64,000 bases of DNA from Cohnella laeviribosi DSM 21336 (lineage in GTDB: Bacteria > Bacillota > Bacilli > Paenibacillales > Paenibacillaceae), in the NCBI RefSeq assembly GCF_000378425.1, contig NZ_KB899817.1, positions 62,001 to 126,000 of the forward strand, in the 5' to 3' direction. The position numbers and the translations under genes were made by a program. The number at the start of each line of letters is the position of its first letter. The stretch's first letter is position 1. The notes under the pieces are model-generated. The model did not search any database and was not told the DNA's origin. It saw nothing but the letters and a program-made list of their open reading frames with translations. Positions 52,439-62,066 of the stretch are shown here, piece after piece.

Positions 52439-54607
52439 TTACGCCTTAGCATTGAGGGCGCGATAGACGATAACGGCTGCTTCCGCACGGCTTGCATTGT
52501 CGTTCGGGTTGAATTTGCCGTTCGTGCCGATCACGATGTTTTTGCTCGCCGCAAACGCTACGCCCGCTTTGAGGGACGAAGGAATCTTGCTTGCATCCGA
52601 GAAGTTGGCCAGCGCTGCATCGACATCCTTCACTTCGGAGAAGCCTTTCGTCACTTGCAAAGCGCGAGCGATCAACGTTGCAATCTCGGCGCGGGAGATC
52701 GGCGCATTCGGATCGAACTTCGTCGCGGAGCGGCCGTTGATAATGCCTTTTTCAGCCGCTACGGCAACGTACGGCGCATACCAAGCATTCGGGTTTACAT
52801 CCGTAAACTTGGTCGAAGTTACATTCGGATTGTCAAGATCCAGTGCGCTCACGAGAATCTTCGCGAATTCGGCGCGGGTTACGTTCGCTCTCGGATCGAA
52901 CCTGCCGTCGCCGCGGCCTTCGATGGCGCCTTTGGCCGCTACGACCTTGATTTGACGGCCGGCCCAAGCTTGAACGGACGCCACGTCTCTGAACGTTACG
53001 TCATTCTCAACCCCGACGTAAGAGGAGAACGTGTAGCGTTGTTCGGTCAGGACGCCATCGCCGTAAACGCCGCCTTCGATCGACAGGGAGCCGTTATCGA
53101 GCTTGGCAACGGACAGAAGCTCCGTGTCCACTCCGGAGGTATTCGTGACCGGAAGTTGAATTTCAACCGGCTCGTTGAACTTGTCGTATACCGTGCCGTT
53201 TACGGACAGGCTGTAGTTGAACACGTCCGTAACCGCCGGACGTCCGCCGGTTTGGGAAGCGGAAGCTGCCGTTCTGTCGATCGTGTAAATGACGTCACCA
53301 CCCAACGTGCTGAGCGGGAACTTCGTCGTTGCACCGCTTACCTTGATCGCGATCCAGCCGAAGTTCAGTTCTTTCGCTTTCGCGCTGATATCTTTAGCCA
53401 GGTTGACCACGCTGGATTTCAGCGTCGTCTTGCCGAGGTCGATAACCAGAGTCGGCTTAGCCAACTTGGCCGCATTGTCGGCGCCGATCGCATCGGCGAG
53501 CGCTGCCTTCAACTGTTCAACGGAGCTGAACAGAGAGCTCAGGTTGGCAAGCGACAGGGATACAACCGCTTTACCGTCGACTTCTTTAACGAGCGAGGAA
53601 GCATCGAATTGAGCCAGCTTGGCAATCGCTTCAGCTGCAATCTTGAGCGCTTGGTCGATCAGAGCTTGTTTCTCGGCGTCGCTTGCGGAAGCAAGTTTCG
53701 CTTTGATAGCGGCAAGTTCTTTCCTGGCGTTGTCGAGAACGTTGTTCGATACGCCAGAGCCTCCGCCGGAAACAGGCGAACTTTTAACATTGATATAGGC
53801 TTCAACGAGCGCTGCCGCCGCCTTGTTGAAATTGGATGCACCTACCGCATCACGGAAATTCGAAACGACTCGAGCAAGATCTTCTTCATTAACTTCGTAA
53901 GCTTTGAGCGCTTTGGCCAGATCTTCATTGGTGTTCAAATAAGCTTTGAATACACGCTTGACGAAGTCGTTTCGAGCTTCATCGTTGTTCAGAAAATCCG
54001 GCAGCGATTGAGACGAGTTGGCGAGTTCTTGCCAAGCAATGGCTTCAATGCCTTTTGCCCCAAAAAGCAAACCGTTCAGATCTTCGACGGTAAGGCCGTC
54101 TACGCCAGCCCCTTGTGCAATCTTGCGAAGCGTAGCGCGAACGGATTCGTTGCTTTGAAGCGCATCGAGTTTGCCTGCTTCCAGTTCAAACGTAAACTTG
54201 GCGAGCGTGGCGAAGACCAGTTCAAGATTCTTTTCATCTTCGCTTGTAAGCTGCAAGCCGGAATCTTCTTTAAATTTGATTTTGTCCTTGACAGGTTTGA
54301 TAATGTCACTGGTCGGAGTTGTCACACCGTCGTAAGTTACATAAGTTACGCTGCTGACACTGTCAAAATAAGCGTAAACGCTATCTGCAACCGATTTAGT
54401 ATAAACGGCTCCGGACGCGCTTAATGCGCTCTTCAACTGGGATGCAAAGAAACCCAACTGCGAACTCGAAATCGACGCCGCAGAGGCTACATTATTCAAC
54501 CCCAGTTTCTGCGCGAGACCTTTGCTGCTGAGCGGAATTCCTGCCAGCGCAGTCATCGCCAAGCTTGCGGCCAGCGTGCCCGCCGTTACTTTCTTTTTCA
54601 AAGACAT
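52439..54607 (-). CDS. Secreted SLH-domain protein
   Basis: 722 residues. Signal peptide (LKKKVTAGTLAASLAMTALAGIPL). A large helical, Ala/Asp-rich body (about 45-535) without a recognised enzyme domain, then three SLH modules at the C-terminus (about 535-722): GAIEGRGDGRFDPRANVTRAEFAK, GIINGRSATKFDPNAPISRAEIA and NIVIGTNGKFNPNDNASRAEAAV. These bind pyruvylated wall polymer and place it in the S-layer or outer wall. Start at ATG 54607 behind GAGGTGA. It lies between the EPS kinase genes and the PHP phosphatase with its own promoter region. Confidence 0.92.
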   Translation of the reverse strand: MSLKKKVTAGTLAASLAMTALAGIPLSSKGLAQKLGLNNVASAASISSSQLGFFASQLKSALSASGAVYTKSVADSVYAYFDSVSSVTYVTYDGVTTPTSDIIKPVKDKIKFKEDSGLQLTSEDEKNLELVFATLAKFTFELEAGKLDALQSNESVRATLRKIAQGAGVDGLTVEDLNGLLFGAKGIEAIAWQELANSSQSLPDFLNNDEARNDFVKRVFKAYLNTNEDLAKALKAYEVNEEDLARVVSNFRDAVGASNFNKAAAALVEAYINVKSSPVSGGGSGVSNNVLDNARKELAAIKAKLASASDAEKQALIDQALKIAAEAIAKLAQFDASSLVKEVDGKAVVSLSLANLSSLFSSVEQLKAALADAIGADNAAKLAKPTLVIDLGKTTLKSSVVNLAKDISAKAKELNFGWIAIKVSGATTKFPLSTLGGDVIYTIDRTAASASQTGGRPAVTDVFNYSLSVNGTVYDKFNEPVEIQLPVTNTSGVDTELLSVAKLDNGSLSIEGGVYGDGVLTEQRYTFSSYVGVENDVTFRDVASVQAWAGRQIKVVAAKGAIEGRGDGRFDPRANVTRAEFAKILVSALDLDNPNVTSTKFTDVNPNAWYAPYVAVAAEKGIINGRSATKFDPNAPISRAEIATLIARALQVTKGFSEVKDVDAALANFSDASKIPSSLKAGVAFAASKNIVIGTNGKFNPNDNASRAEAAVIVYRALNAKA

Positions 54608-54654
54608 CCACAATCACCTCATATGTAGAATTAATTTCAAACCAATTTAATCAT

Positions 54655-54704
54655 ATTATACCAAACTCTATACTAGGATAGCATTTTTAGTAGACAAAGG
54701 TCAA
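54655..54704 (-). promoter_or_regulatory. Promoter region of the SLH gene
   Basis: Minus strand TTGACC (54704-54699), 18 bp, TATCCT (54680-54675), plus a TATAAT at 54660-54655 that lacks a clear -35. The -35 overlaps the stop of the phosphatase gene. The region is AT-rich, as in S-layer gene leaders. Confidence 0.5.
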
Positions 54705-55483
54705 CTTTTCCTGATAAAACGTTCAATTTTTTTCCACAAACTAATGCGATCCCTAGAATGATCCATAAGTCTTATTGTGTGATTATATAATAGGTCTTCA
54801 GCATTTTGTCTAAAATTTTCCTTAAATTTTTCGCCCAGTTTGCTAGAAATGCGGTCGTACGCCTCTCTTAACCGAAATCCGCGAAGGTCTGCATGATGCG
54901 CATCCGAGGAGACGAGATGAACGAGACCGTTTCTGCAAAACGACCAGGCCGCATCCTCAATCTTCTTGCCGAACAGCCCCAGCAGAGAATGCGTGGTTAC
55001 CTGCGCGTACGCCCCGGCGTCTAGCAGTTCCGAAAGGCGCTCCGGATGGCGAATCGCTTCTGCGTTCCGTTCGGGATGGGCAATGATCGGTTTCAGCCCC
55101 AAAATCTTCAGTTCATGGATCAGATCGCGCATCCCGGACGGAATTCGTCCGGACGGCATTTCAATCAGCATATAGGAAGAGCCGGCCAACGTGAGAAGTT
55201 CATTGCGCTGCCAGGCATCCAGTAAGTCATCATGAACCCGGATCTCCTGCCCGCATTCCACTTTCAGCGGTATGCCCTCGGCGGCCAGTCTCTCGCGAAA
55301 AAGCTCCGCTTGCGCCCGCACGGCCTCGGCTTTGTTCAAGTAGACTCCGTTCGCATGGTGCGGCGTAGCGATGACGGTCGTAATGCCTTCCGCCACCGCC
55401 GCCCGCGCCATATTCAAGGTGTCTTCCCATGTCTGCGCGCCGTCGTCCAATCCGGGCAGAATGTGCGTATGAATATCAATCAT
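54701..55483 (-). CDS. PHP-family protein tyrosine phosphatase (CapC/CpsB/YwqE type)
   Basis: Dephosphorylates the BY-kinase and its targets. 260 residues with the metal-binding PHP motifs: MIDIHTHILPGLDDGA, ATPHHANGVY, GQEIRV, PIIAHPERN and SSDAHH. In most Bacillota this gene is adjacent to the kinase; here an SLH gene is between them. The ATG is 21 bp after the end of the large Ig/SLH surface-protein gene, so it may be read from that transcript. Confidence 0.94.
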   Translation of the reverse strand: MIDIHTHILPGLDDGAQTWEDTLNMARAAVAEGITTVIATPHHANGVYLNKAEAVRAQAELFRERLAAEGIPLKVECGQEIRVHDDLLDAWQRNELLTLAGSSYMLIEMPSGRIPSGMRDLIHELKILGLKPIIAHPERNAEAIRHPERLSELLDAGAYAQVTTHSLLGLFGKKIEDAAWSFCRNGLVHLVSSDAHHADLRGFRLREAYDRISSKLGEKFKENFRQNAEDLLYNHTIRLMDHSRDRISLWKKIERFIRKS

Positions 55484-55504
55484 TTCCGGCCTCGCTTCAG
55501 ATCG

Positions 55505-58500
55505 TCAGGATTTCAATAATTCCGCGTACTCCAGCATCCGCTTGACCATGACGGCAGCCTCGGCGCGAGTGGCATTGGCCTTCGGCTTGAACAGGGTCGC
55601 GGATATGCCGTTCATCACCCCCGCTTCGATATTGCCCGCTACCGCGCTGCGAGCCCAGTTGCTTACCGTGCCGCCGTCCTTGAATCTGGACAAGACGGCC
55701 GTGGAGGAAGCGGGCTGAACGCCGGCGTACGTCATGGCGCGGAGCATCATCGTTGCCATTTCCTCGCGGGTGATGGGAGCGTTCGGTTTGAACTTGCCGT
55801 CGGCCGTCCCCTGCACGATCCCGACATTGCTCACTGCGCCGATATAAGCGGCGTTCGCCCCGTTCGCGCCGACGTCGCTATACTTGGCGGCTGCGCTGTT
55901 GTCGCCGGGCAAGCCCAGGCCACGGGCAATGAATTTTGCAAACTCGGCCCGCGTAATGTTCTGGGAAGGCGCAAACTTTGTTCGCGTAGATCCATCCACA
56001 ATAAATTTAGACGCAAGAATCGCGACATCGTTGCGAGCCCAGTGCGAGTTCATATCGGAATAAATCCGATTGGATTTGCCGCTGACCGCAAAGGTACCGT
56101 TGCTTTTCAGTTTGAAGCTGACATTCGCCGAGCTTCCCGTGGCGCTCACGGAGGTTGGCGCATACACGGCATCCCCCAAAACGTTATCCCAGCGCACGAC
56201 CGCGATTTCGGAAGGATTGGCCGAACCGGAAGTAAGCACAAAACTTCTGGTCACGTCCGCATTGTTGTAGCTCGTCACTTCCCGCTGGCGGGTTCCGGAA
56301 ACGACAAACATGGTGAAGTTGGCGGGCGCGGACAGAAGCGTGCCGGCCCGGGAGTTAACAGCCGCGGCGAGCGAGCTGTTGTTCTCCTGTTCAATCGTCA
56401 AATAAAGATACGAGCCGTTGACGTCGCCGCCGATCAGCTTCAGCTCCTGATTAAAGTCGATCGAATTGAGCGGAACCGTGTACGCCAGATTGCCGAATAC
56501 GAGCCGGAACGACGCATTGTTATTCACGGAAGCGCCGCTGATCAAGCCGCGAAGCGGAATTCCGACCATAGCCGCCGGTTCGGAAGCCGGAATTTTGAAG
56601 GTCAGCTGCTGAACGGCCACCTGGGCGGCATTTGACTTTAACATCGCAAAGGACGTGATCAGCTTGTCGGCATCGATCAGGTACCGTTTGCCCGATTTGC
56701 CCGAAGGAGTGGAAGAAGCCACAGCGGAAGCCGTATTCAAAGACAGCAGCAGCCCGCCTTCTCCATCCGTATCCAAATACTCCGGCGCGTTGGAAATCGC
56801 CGACGATTCGTTCGTAACCGCACGGTTGGTGAATCCCTCCATCGTCGTCCCCAGCGCATCCTGCAACGCGATTCCCGAATTGTAATACGTGAGCTTCACC
56901 GTTTGACCGGATGCGACTGCGCTGGCCAGCGTCAGCGTCACTTGCGAGCCCGAGACCGCCACGTTTCGTACGGTCACATAGTTCCCGTTCACTTCCACGA
57001 TGTACTGCAAAGGATACGGGACCGTATTCGCGTTGAGCGCCGCCGAATACGTAAGCGTTAGCGTCGTGCCTTTAACGGTCAAAGAAGTTAATGTCGCGCC
57101 GGTTGACGATCCGACCACGATTTGATAGTTGCTGATCGTAGCCGCCGGATTGCCCGCCAGATCCGTCAACGCAGGCGAGCCCGGCACATAAGTGACTTGA
57201 ACAACCTGATTGGCCGCAAGCGATTTGGACAATGTCAGCTCAACCGTATTGTTGGAGACGGAGACGGATGAAACCGCGACCGAAGCTCCGTTGACCAGCA
57301 CCGAAAAGCTGGACTTCAAGGGAACGCTCGACGCGTTCAACCCCTCATTGAAGATCAACTTCACTTTGTTGCCGGATGCGTTGCCCGAAGACAACACCGG
57401 AGGAACCGTGTCGCTGGTGTTTTGCACGTAAAATTGATTGAAAGCAGCCACGGCGTTGCCGCTCAAATCGACCAGCGGCGACGTTCCCGGCGCATAGCTC
57501 ACCGATACCGCTTCCCCATTGCCGATCGCCGCGCCAAGCGCAAGCGTCACATTCGTCCCACTCACGGTTACGGAGCTTACGCCGCGGGCGTAGCCGCCCA
57601 CATAAACGGTAAACTGGGATGCGGCAGGCGCCGGAGAAGAACTGAGCGACTTGTTGAACGTCAAGGTCAGCGTGCTTCCGCTCACGACTCCGCTCACCGG
57701 CTTGGGCAGCGTCGTGTCCGTCGTATTGGAAACGGCCTGCCCGTTCAAAGCAGCCGCATTGTTTCCGGACTTGTCCCGAAGCGGACGATCGCCGATCGTG
57801 TAGGACAGCTTCACCGTTTGACCGACGGTTACCCCCGATTGAAGAATGAGCCTGACTTGTTTGCCGGACACCGTAACGCCATTTACCTGGCGCGGCACAT
57901 CGTTGACGGTGACATAGAAATTCGATGCGTACGGGACCGAGGTTTCGTCCAGATCCTCATTATAGGTCAGCAGAATGTTGGCGCCTTCGATCGCCGCGGA
58001 CGACAGCGCCGGAGCGGTCTTGTCCGAGCCGATCGTCTGGAAGACCCAGCGGTAATCGTTCAAGATCCCGGGAAAATAATTGCCGGACAAATCCGTAATG
58101 GCATCGGCCGGAATTTGCACGACGTAGCGGGACGCTTGTTTGAAAGGCGTTTCCGGCGTGAGCGTCACCGATTTCGGGTCCGAAGCGTCGGGGCCGAGAT
58201 TCAATACAACCTTGTCCGCACCGTTTTGAAGCAATGCCGTTCCCGTTTTGCCGCTAACAACCTGAACCGGCTTGTTGAACGTCATGCGCAGCACTTCGTT
58301 TTCCTTCACATAATTTACGCCCGACGGCGGAGAAACGCTTACCAACTCCGGAATTTCCGTGTCTTTGGTAATCGTAAAGCGCCATGTCGTCGTATCCGTT
58401 GCCGCAATGCCCGGATAAAAGTTGCCGGAAGCGTCGCTGAACGCCGCACCTTCTATTTGTACGGCATACACCATGTTGGCGCCGAAGGGTTTGCATGGAG

Positions 58501-59185
58501 CAATGGTGATCGTATCGGTCCCGGTTCCCGTAACATTGACCGAGTCGGCCGAGAATTCGCAGAAAGGATTGCCGCTCGACAAGTCCTTGATGACGATCTT
58601 CCCGGTTCCGGGAATGACCGGTTCATTGAATTTGATGGAAAGCTGGGTGCCAAGCGATGTCGCAGTGCCGTTCTGGGCGGGAAAATACGACAATACGTAC
58701 GGACTTCCGGTATCCGTGCCGATCACCTGAAAATTCCACGTCAGCGTATCGGTAATTCCGGCAAATCCGGTGCCTGCGGCATTTTTGAAAGCGCCGGCCG
58801 GCACATTCACATAATAGCTGTTGCCGCCGACCAGCTTGCCCGACGTCGGCGTAATCGTCACGACGCTGGAGTCGTAATTATACTGGATATGGGCGGTGTC
58901 GGTCGCCACATCGTACGTTTCGACCGTTTCAAAGGTCGTCGAATTTTTGATCGTGATCGTTCCGGTTCCCCGCTGTACCGGCTCGTCGAACCGAATCCGC
59001 AGCTTGGTGTTAGCCGGAACCGATGCGGCATCATCCGCCGGCAGCAAAGACACCACCTGCGGGCCTGACGCGGAGGCGATCCGCACTTCCGCTCCCGACG
59101 GAGCGGCGCTGGCCACGGCGGAGGCAAATGGTTGGGCCAAAAGAACGATAAGAAGAAGCCATGAGATGTTTCGTAAACCTTGCAA
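55505..59185 (-). CDS. Large S-layer-type surface protein with Ig-like repeats and SLH modules
   Basis: 1226 residues. Signal peptide (ISWLLLIVLLAQPFASAVASA). Three SbsA-type Ig-like domains (about 40-155, 158-275, 278-395; each with NTKLRIRFDEPVQ-type strands and a TLTWNFQV/TTWRFTI end). Then about five SWM-type repeats (about 395-800) with the ASxFxVxVNG...V.VSG..V.L.L...V..GQ.V.VSYxPG pattern, a variable region (800-1035) and three C-terminal SLH modules (about 1040-1226). Wall-anchored array or adhesin-like protein. TTG start seven bases after AGGAGG, which is decisive. The gap upstream to metK shows no clear sigma-A site. Confidence 0.92.
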   Translation of the reverse strand: MQGLRNISWLLLIVLLAQPFASAVASAAPSGAEVRIASASGPQVVSLLPADDAASVPANTKLRIRFDEPVQRGTGTITIKNSTTFETVETYDVATDTAHIQYNYDSSVVTITPTSGKLVGGNSYYVNVPAGAFKNAAGTGFAGITDTLTWNFQVIGTDTGSPYVLSYFPAQNGTATSLGTQLSIKFNEPVIPGTGKIVIKDLSSGNPFCEFSADSVNVTGTGTDTITIAPCKPFGANMVYAVQIEGAAFSDASGNFYPGIAATDTTTWRFTITKDTEIPELVSVSPPSGVNYVKENEVLRMTFNKPVQVVSGKTGTALLQNGADKVVLNLGPDASDPKSVTLTPETPFKQASRYVVQIPADAITDLSGNYFPGILNDYRWVFQTIGSDKTAPALSSAAIEGANILLTYNEDLDETSVPYASNFYVTVNDVPRQVNGVTVSGKQVRLILQSGVTVGQTVKLSYTIGDRPLRDKSGNNAAALNGQAVSNTTDTTLPKPVSGVVSGSTLTLTFNKSLSSSPAPAASQFTVYVGGYARGVSSVTVSGTNVTLALGAAIGNGEAVSVSYAPGTSPLVDLSGNAVAAFNQFYVQNTSDTVPPVLSSGNASGNKVKLIFNEGLNASSVPLKSSFSVLVNGASVAVSSVSVSNNTVELTLSKSLAANQVVQVTYVPGSPALTDLAGNPAATISNYQIVVGSSTGATLTSLTVKGTTLTLTYSAALNANTVPYPLQYIVEVNGNYVTVRNVAVSGSQVTLTLASAVASGQTVKLTYYNSGIALQDALGTTMEGFTNRAVTNESSAISNAPEYLDTDGEGGLLLSLNTASAVASSTPSGKSGKRYLIDADKLITSFAMLKSNAAQVAVQQLTFKIPASEPAAMVGIPLRGLISGASVNNNASFRLVFGNLAYTVPLNSIDFNQELKLIGGDVNGSYLYLTIEQENNSSLAAAVNSRAGTLLSAPANFTMFVVSGTRQREVTSYNNADVTRSFVLTSGSANPSEIAVVRWDNVLGDAVYAPTSVSATGSSANVSFKLKSNGTFAVSGKSNRIYSDMNSHWARNDVAILASKFIVDGSTRTKFAPSQNITRAEFAKFIARGLGLPGDNSAAAKYSDVGANGANAAYIGAVSNVGIVQGTADGKFKPNAPITREEMATMMLRAMTYAGVQPASSTAVLSRFKDGGTVSNWARSAVAGNIEAGVMNGISATLFKPKANATRAEAAVMVKRMLEYAELLKS

Positions 59186-59337
59186 TTCCGTACCTCCTGA
59201 ATATCGGCTGAACTACCCTCTGCCGGAATCATAAAAATGAACAGAACCGTATGTATTATTTCGGCTTTTTGTCGGGGAATTGTTAGAGGCGAATTTTTCA
59301 GAAGGAAAAAAATTGGCAATTCAGTATCGCGAAAATG

Positions 59338-59387
59338 CAACAAGCCGCTGCCCAAAGTCTTGCGACTTTAGGGGAAGCGGCTTGTTG
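59338..59387 (-). terminator. Terminator-like long hairpin of metK
   Basis: CAACAAGCCGCT and AGCGGCTTGTTG (12-bp outer stem) enclose a second stem AAAGTC/GACTTT with a 4-base loop. It starts 28 bp after the metK stop codon. The T-run that follows is short (CATTTTCG). Confidence 0.78.
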
Positions 59388-59414
59388 GGTATAAAGAAAT
59401 ATTGAACTATCTAT

Positions 59415-60623
59415 TCAGATCAATGCTGCTGCGCCTTGCTTCAAGACGTCAACTTTGTCCAGACGTTCCCAGGGAAGGTCGAGATCGTTGCGGCCGAAGT
59501 GTCCGTACGCAGCCGTCTGGCGGTAAATCGGACGGCGAAGATCGAGCATCTTGATGATGCCGGCAGGCCGGAGGTCGAAATTCGTGCGAATGAGTTCCAC
59601 CAGCTTCTCTTCCGATACTTTTCCGGTTCCGTACGTATCTACGCTGATCGATACCGGATTCGCGACGCCGATCGCGTAAGCGAGCTGGATTTCGCACTTG
59701 TCCGCCAAGCCCGCAGCGACAATATTCTTCGCCACATAACGGGCCGCATAAGCTGCGGAACGGTCCACCTTGGTCGGATCCTTGCCGGAAAACGCGCCGC
59801 CGCCATGGCGGGCATAACCGCCGTACGTGTCGACGATGATTTTGCGGCCGGTCAGTCCCGCGTCGCCTTGAGGACCGCCGATGACGAAACGTCCCGTCGG
59901 ATTGATGAAGTATTTGGTCTCCTGATCCAACCATTCCTTCGGTACGACCGGCTCAATGACATGTTTGCGAATATCGGCTTGAATTTGCTCAAGCGTGATA
60001 TCTTCGGCGTGTTGGGTAGACACTACGATCGTATTCACGCGAACCGGCTTGCCGTCCACGTATTCGATCGTCACTTGCGTTTTGCCGTCCGGACGCAAAT
60101 AGTCGAGGGTTCCGTTTTTGCGCACTTCGCTCAAACGGCGGGACAGGCGATGCGCCAAAGCGATCGGCAGCGGCATAAATTCCGGCGTTTCGTTCGTGGC
60201 AAACCCGAACATCAGCCCTTGGTCCCCGGCGCCGATATCCTCGTTTTCCTGATGGACGTCTTTGCCCTCGCGGGTTTCCAGAGCGGCATTGACTCCTTGC
60301 GCGATATCCGCGGATTGTTCGTTCAAGGAAGTCAAAACGGCGCAGGTGCTGGCGTCAAAGCCATACTTCGCGCGGGTATAGCCAATTTCACGAATCGTGT
60401 TGCGCACGATGGACGGGATATCGACATAATCGGCTTTTGTGCTGATTTCTCCGATAACCAGAACAAGCCCGGTCGCGACCGATACTTCGCAAGCGACGCG
60501 CGCGTACGGATCGACGGTGAGAAACGCATCAAGAACCGCATCGGAAATTTGATCGCAAATTTTGTCCGGATGGCCTTCCGTGACCGACTCGGACGTGAAG
60601 AGATGCCGACCTTTTATCGACAT
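59415..60623 (-). CDS. metK: S-adenosylmethionine synthetase
   Basis: Makes SAM from methionine and ATP. 402 residues. Start region [23 protein letters not shown] with the methionine/ATP site, [12 protein letters not shown], the [23 protein letters not shown]-loop-like motif and [11 protein letters not shown]. The ATG at 60623 is nine bases after GGGGAGG; three codons upstream are open but begin within the ribosome site. Has its own strong promoter and a short hairpin leader. Confidence 0.98.
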   Translation of the reverse strand: MSIKGRHLFTSESVTEGHPDKICDQISDAVLDAFLTVDPYARVACEVSVATGLVLVIGEISTKADYVDIPSIVRNTIREIGYTRAKYGFDASTCAVLTSLNEQSADIAQGVNAALETREGKDVHQENEDIGAGDQGLMFGFATNETPEFMPLPIALAHRLSRRLSEVRKNGTLDYLRPDGKTQVTIEYVDGKPVRVNTIVVSTQHAEDITLEQIQADIRKHVIEPVVPKEWLDQETKYFINPTGRFVIGGPQGDAGLTGRKIIVDTYGGYARHGGGAFSGKDPTKVDRSAAYAARYVAKNIVAAGLADKCEIQLAYAIGVANPVSISVDTYGTGKVSEEKLVELIRTNFDLRPAGIIKMLDLRRPIYRQTAAYGHFGRNDLDLPWERLDKVDVLKQGAAALI

Positions 60624-60644
60624 GATCTTCAACCTCCCCTACAC

Positions 60645-60676
60645 AAAAAATGAACCTTTTCCGGTAGGAAAAGGTT
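60645..60676 (-). terminator. Attenuator-like hairpin in the metK leader
   Basis: Minus strand AACCTTTTCC, TACC loop, GGAAAAGGTT is followed by CATTTTTTG, directly before the metK ribosome site and about 20 nt after the predicted transcription start. No SAM-I (S-box) aptamer fits in so short a leader. Confidence 0.7.
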
Positions 60677-60700
60677 GTTAGACAGACCTTCTGGAATTTA

Positions 60701-60729
60701 ATAATACCGGAATTGTCGAGGCGTGTCAA
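60701..60729 (-). promoter_or_regulatory. Strong sigma-A promoter of metK
   Basis: Minus strand TTGACA, 17 bp, TATTAT: perfect -35 and spacing. It lies just after the SASP stop codon. Confidence 0.88.
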
Positions 60730-60753
60730 TGGAAAGCGCTGAATCCATGCTAC

Positions 60754-61017
60754 TTATAAGATCGTTTGTTGAGCTTGTTGGACCAGGCGTTTTGTAATTC
60801 CACCGCCGACAGATCCCGCTTCCCTTGCCGTCAGATGGCCCAAATACCGGGATCCTCCGGCTCCGTATTGAACGCTGCCCAGTTCTCCGGCAAATTCCGT
60901 ATCCATCGCGCCCGGGCTCTGTCCGAACGGCACTCCCAATTCCGCTGCCACTTCGTACTTCAACTGATTCAGCGCTTTGGCGCATTCCGGGACCAGTTTT
61001 TTGTTTCTGCTCGCCAT
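60754..61017 (-). CDS. Alpha/beta-type small acid-soluble spore protein
   Basis: Saturates spore DNA and protects it; degraded by the GPR protease at germination. 87 residues: LVPECAKALNQLKYEVAAELGVPFG, the GPR cleavage region TEFAGELG, the YGAGGSRYLGHLTAREAGSVGG turn and GGITKRLVQQAQQ. The protein is a little longer than average and has 'YGAGG...' in the middle. ATG nine bases after GGAGG. A CATACTA (61055-61049) upstream fits a sigma-G -10, without a clear -35. Shows that the organism sporulates. Confidence 0.95.
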   Translation of the reverse strand: MASRNKKLVPECAKALNQLKYEVAAELGVPFGQSPGAMDTEFAGELGSVQYGAGGSRYLGHLTAREAGSVGGGITKRLVQQAQQTIL

Positions 61018-61208
61018 ATGGCCGCACCTCCTAGGATGGTTACGGCTTTAGTATGCTCGGAACGGCTTCGGCGAAGGCGTATGACATTATGGATGTTCGG
61101 GCAAAATGTAGCAGGAGCATCCGTCCTTATCCGGGGGCGCTCTGTTCTGTCAGCCTTGAAAAGTAACGATACATACGGATACGGAGGGTTCCGCTCCCCT
61201 AACCCGAC

Positions 61209-62066
61209 TCATGCTTTAAGTTCCTTCAAAAAAGCGCGGAGCGCCTCCCGCCACGGCCGCAAGTCCTTAAACCCGTTCTGCCGGATGGCCGAGTGGTCCA
61301 TCACCGAGTAGGCGGGACGGGGGGCCGGACGCGGAAACTGCTCGGTTGTGCATGGCTCCGTCCGGATCGGGATGCCGCTTTCCTCGAAAATTGCTTTGGC
61401 AAACTCATACCAGGAACAACTTCCGGTATTCGAAGCGTGATATACTCCGTACCTTTCCGTCTGCACCAGCTCGATCAGAAATTGCGCCAAATCATACGTA
61501 TACGTAGGAGAACCGATTTGGTCCGCGACCACGGTCACCGAATCCCGTTCGGACGCGAGCTTAAGCATCGTTTTCACGAAATTGTTGCCGTACTTGCCGT
61601 ACACCCAGGACGTTCGGACAATAAAATAACGGTCGGCAAGCGACTGAAGTAAAATTTCCCCGGCCCGCTTCGACTTCCCGTAAACCGATTGGGGATTCGT
61701 ATTATCGTATTCGTTATAAGGGGCCGCACCGATGCCATCAAAAACGTAGTCAGTGCTAATATAGCACAGCTTAGCTGCCTGCTCGCGGGCCGCAATCGCC
61801 AAATTGCGCGTTCCAAGCGCGTTGATACGGTAGGCCTCGTCCGGCTCGGACTCCGCTTTGTCCACCGCCGTATAAGCCGCCGCATGAATAATCGCGTCCG
61901 GACGAATATCCGCAATCACTTCCCGGCATTGATCCAAATTCGTGATATCGAGCCGATCCCGGCCATATCCGACGATGCGGATCTTTTCCGTTCCCATGCG
62001 AACCAATTCTTGTCCAAGCTGGCCGTTCGCCCCCGTCACGAGCAGCGTGAACGCTCTCTCGTTCAT
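61209..62066 (-). CDS. rfbD: dTDP-4-dehydrorhamnose reductase
   Basis: Last step of dTDP-L-rhamnose synthesis. 285-residue [55 protein letters not shown], catalytic [23 protein letters not shown]. Overlaps the rfbB stop as ATGA. The gap after it (61018-61208) holds only the SASP upstream region. Confidence 0.96.
   Translation of the reverse strand: MNERAFTLLVTGANGQLGQELVRMGTEKIRIVGYGRDRLDITNLDQCREVIADIRPDAIIHAAAYTAVDKAESEPDEAYRINALGTRNLAIAAREQAAKLCYISTDYVFDGIGAAPYNEYDNTNPQSVYGKSKRAGEILLQSLADRYFIVRTSWVYGKYGNNFVKTMLKLASERDSVTVVADQIGSPTYTYDLAQFLIELVQTERYGVYHASNTGSCSWYEFAKAIFEESGIPIRTEPCTTEQFPRPAPRPAYSVMDHSAIRQNGFKDLRPWREALRAFLKELKA

Noticed and set aside
52391-54424. Long plus-strand open frame opposite the SLH gene, and a similar one opposite flgK (22046-23710)
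   Set aside because: Both are antisense shadows of clear genes with signal peptide, SLH or FlgK motifs.
59201-59208. GCCGATAT on the minus strand before the large S-layer gene, like a sigma-D -10
   Set aside because: No TAAA-like -35 lies 15 bp upstream, and the start site would fall inside the ribosome binding site.
60624-60729. SAM-I riboswitch before metK
   Set aside because: The leader is about 75 nt and lacks the S-box core helices; only a hairpin with U-run is present.
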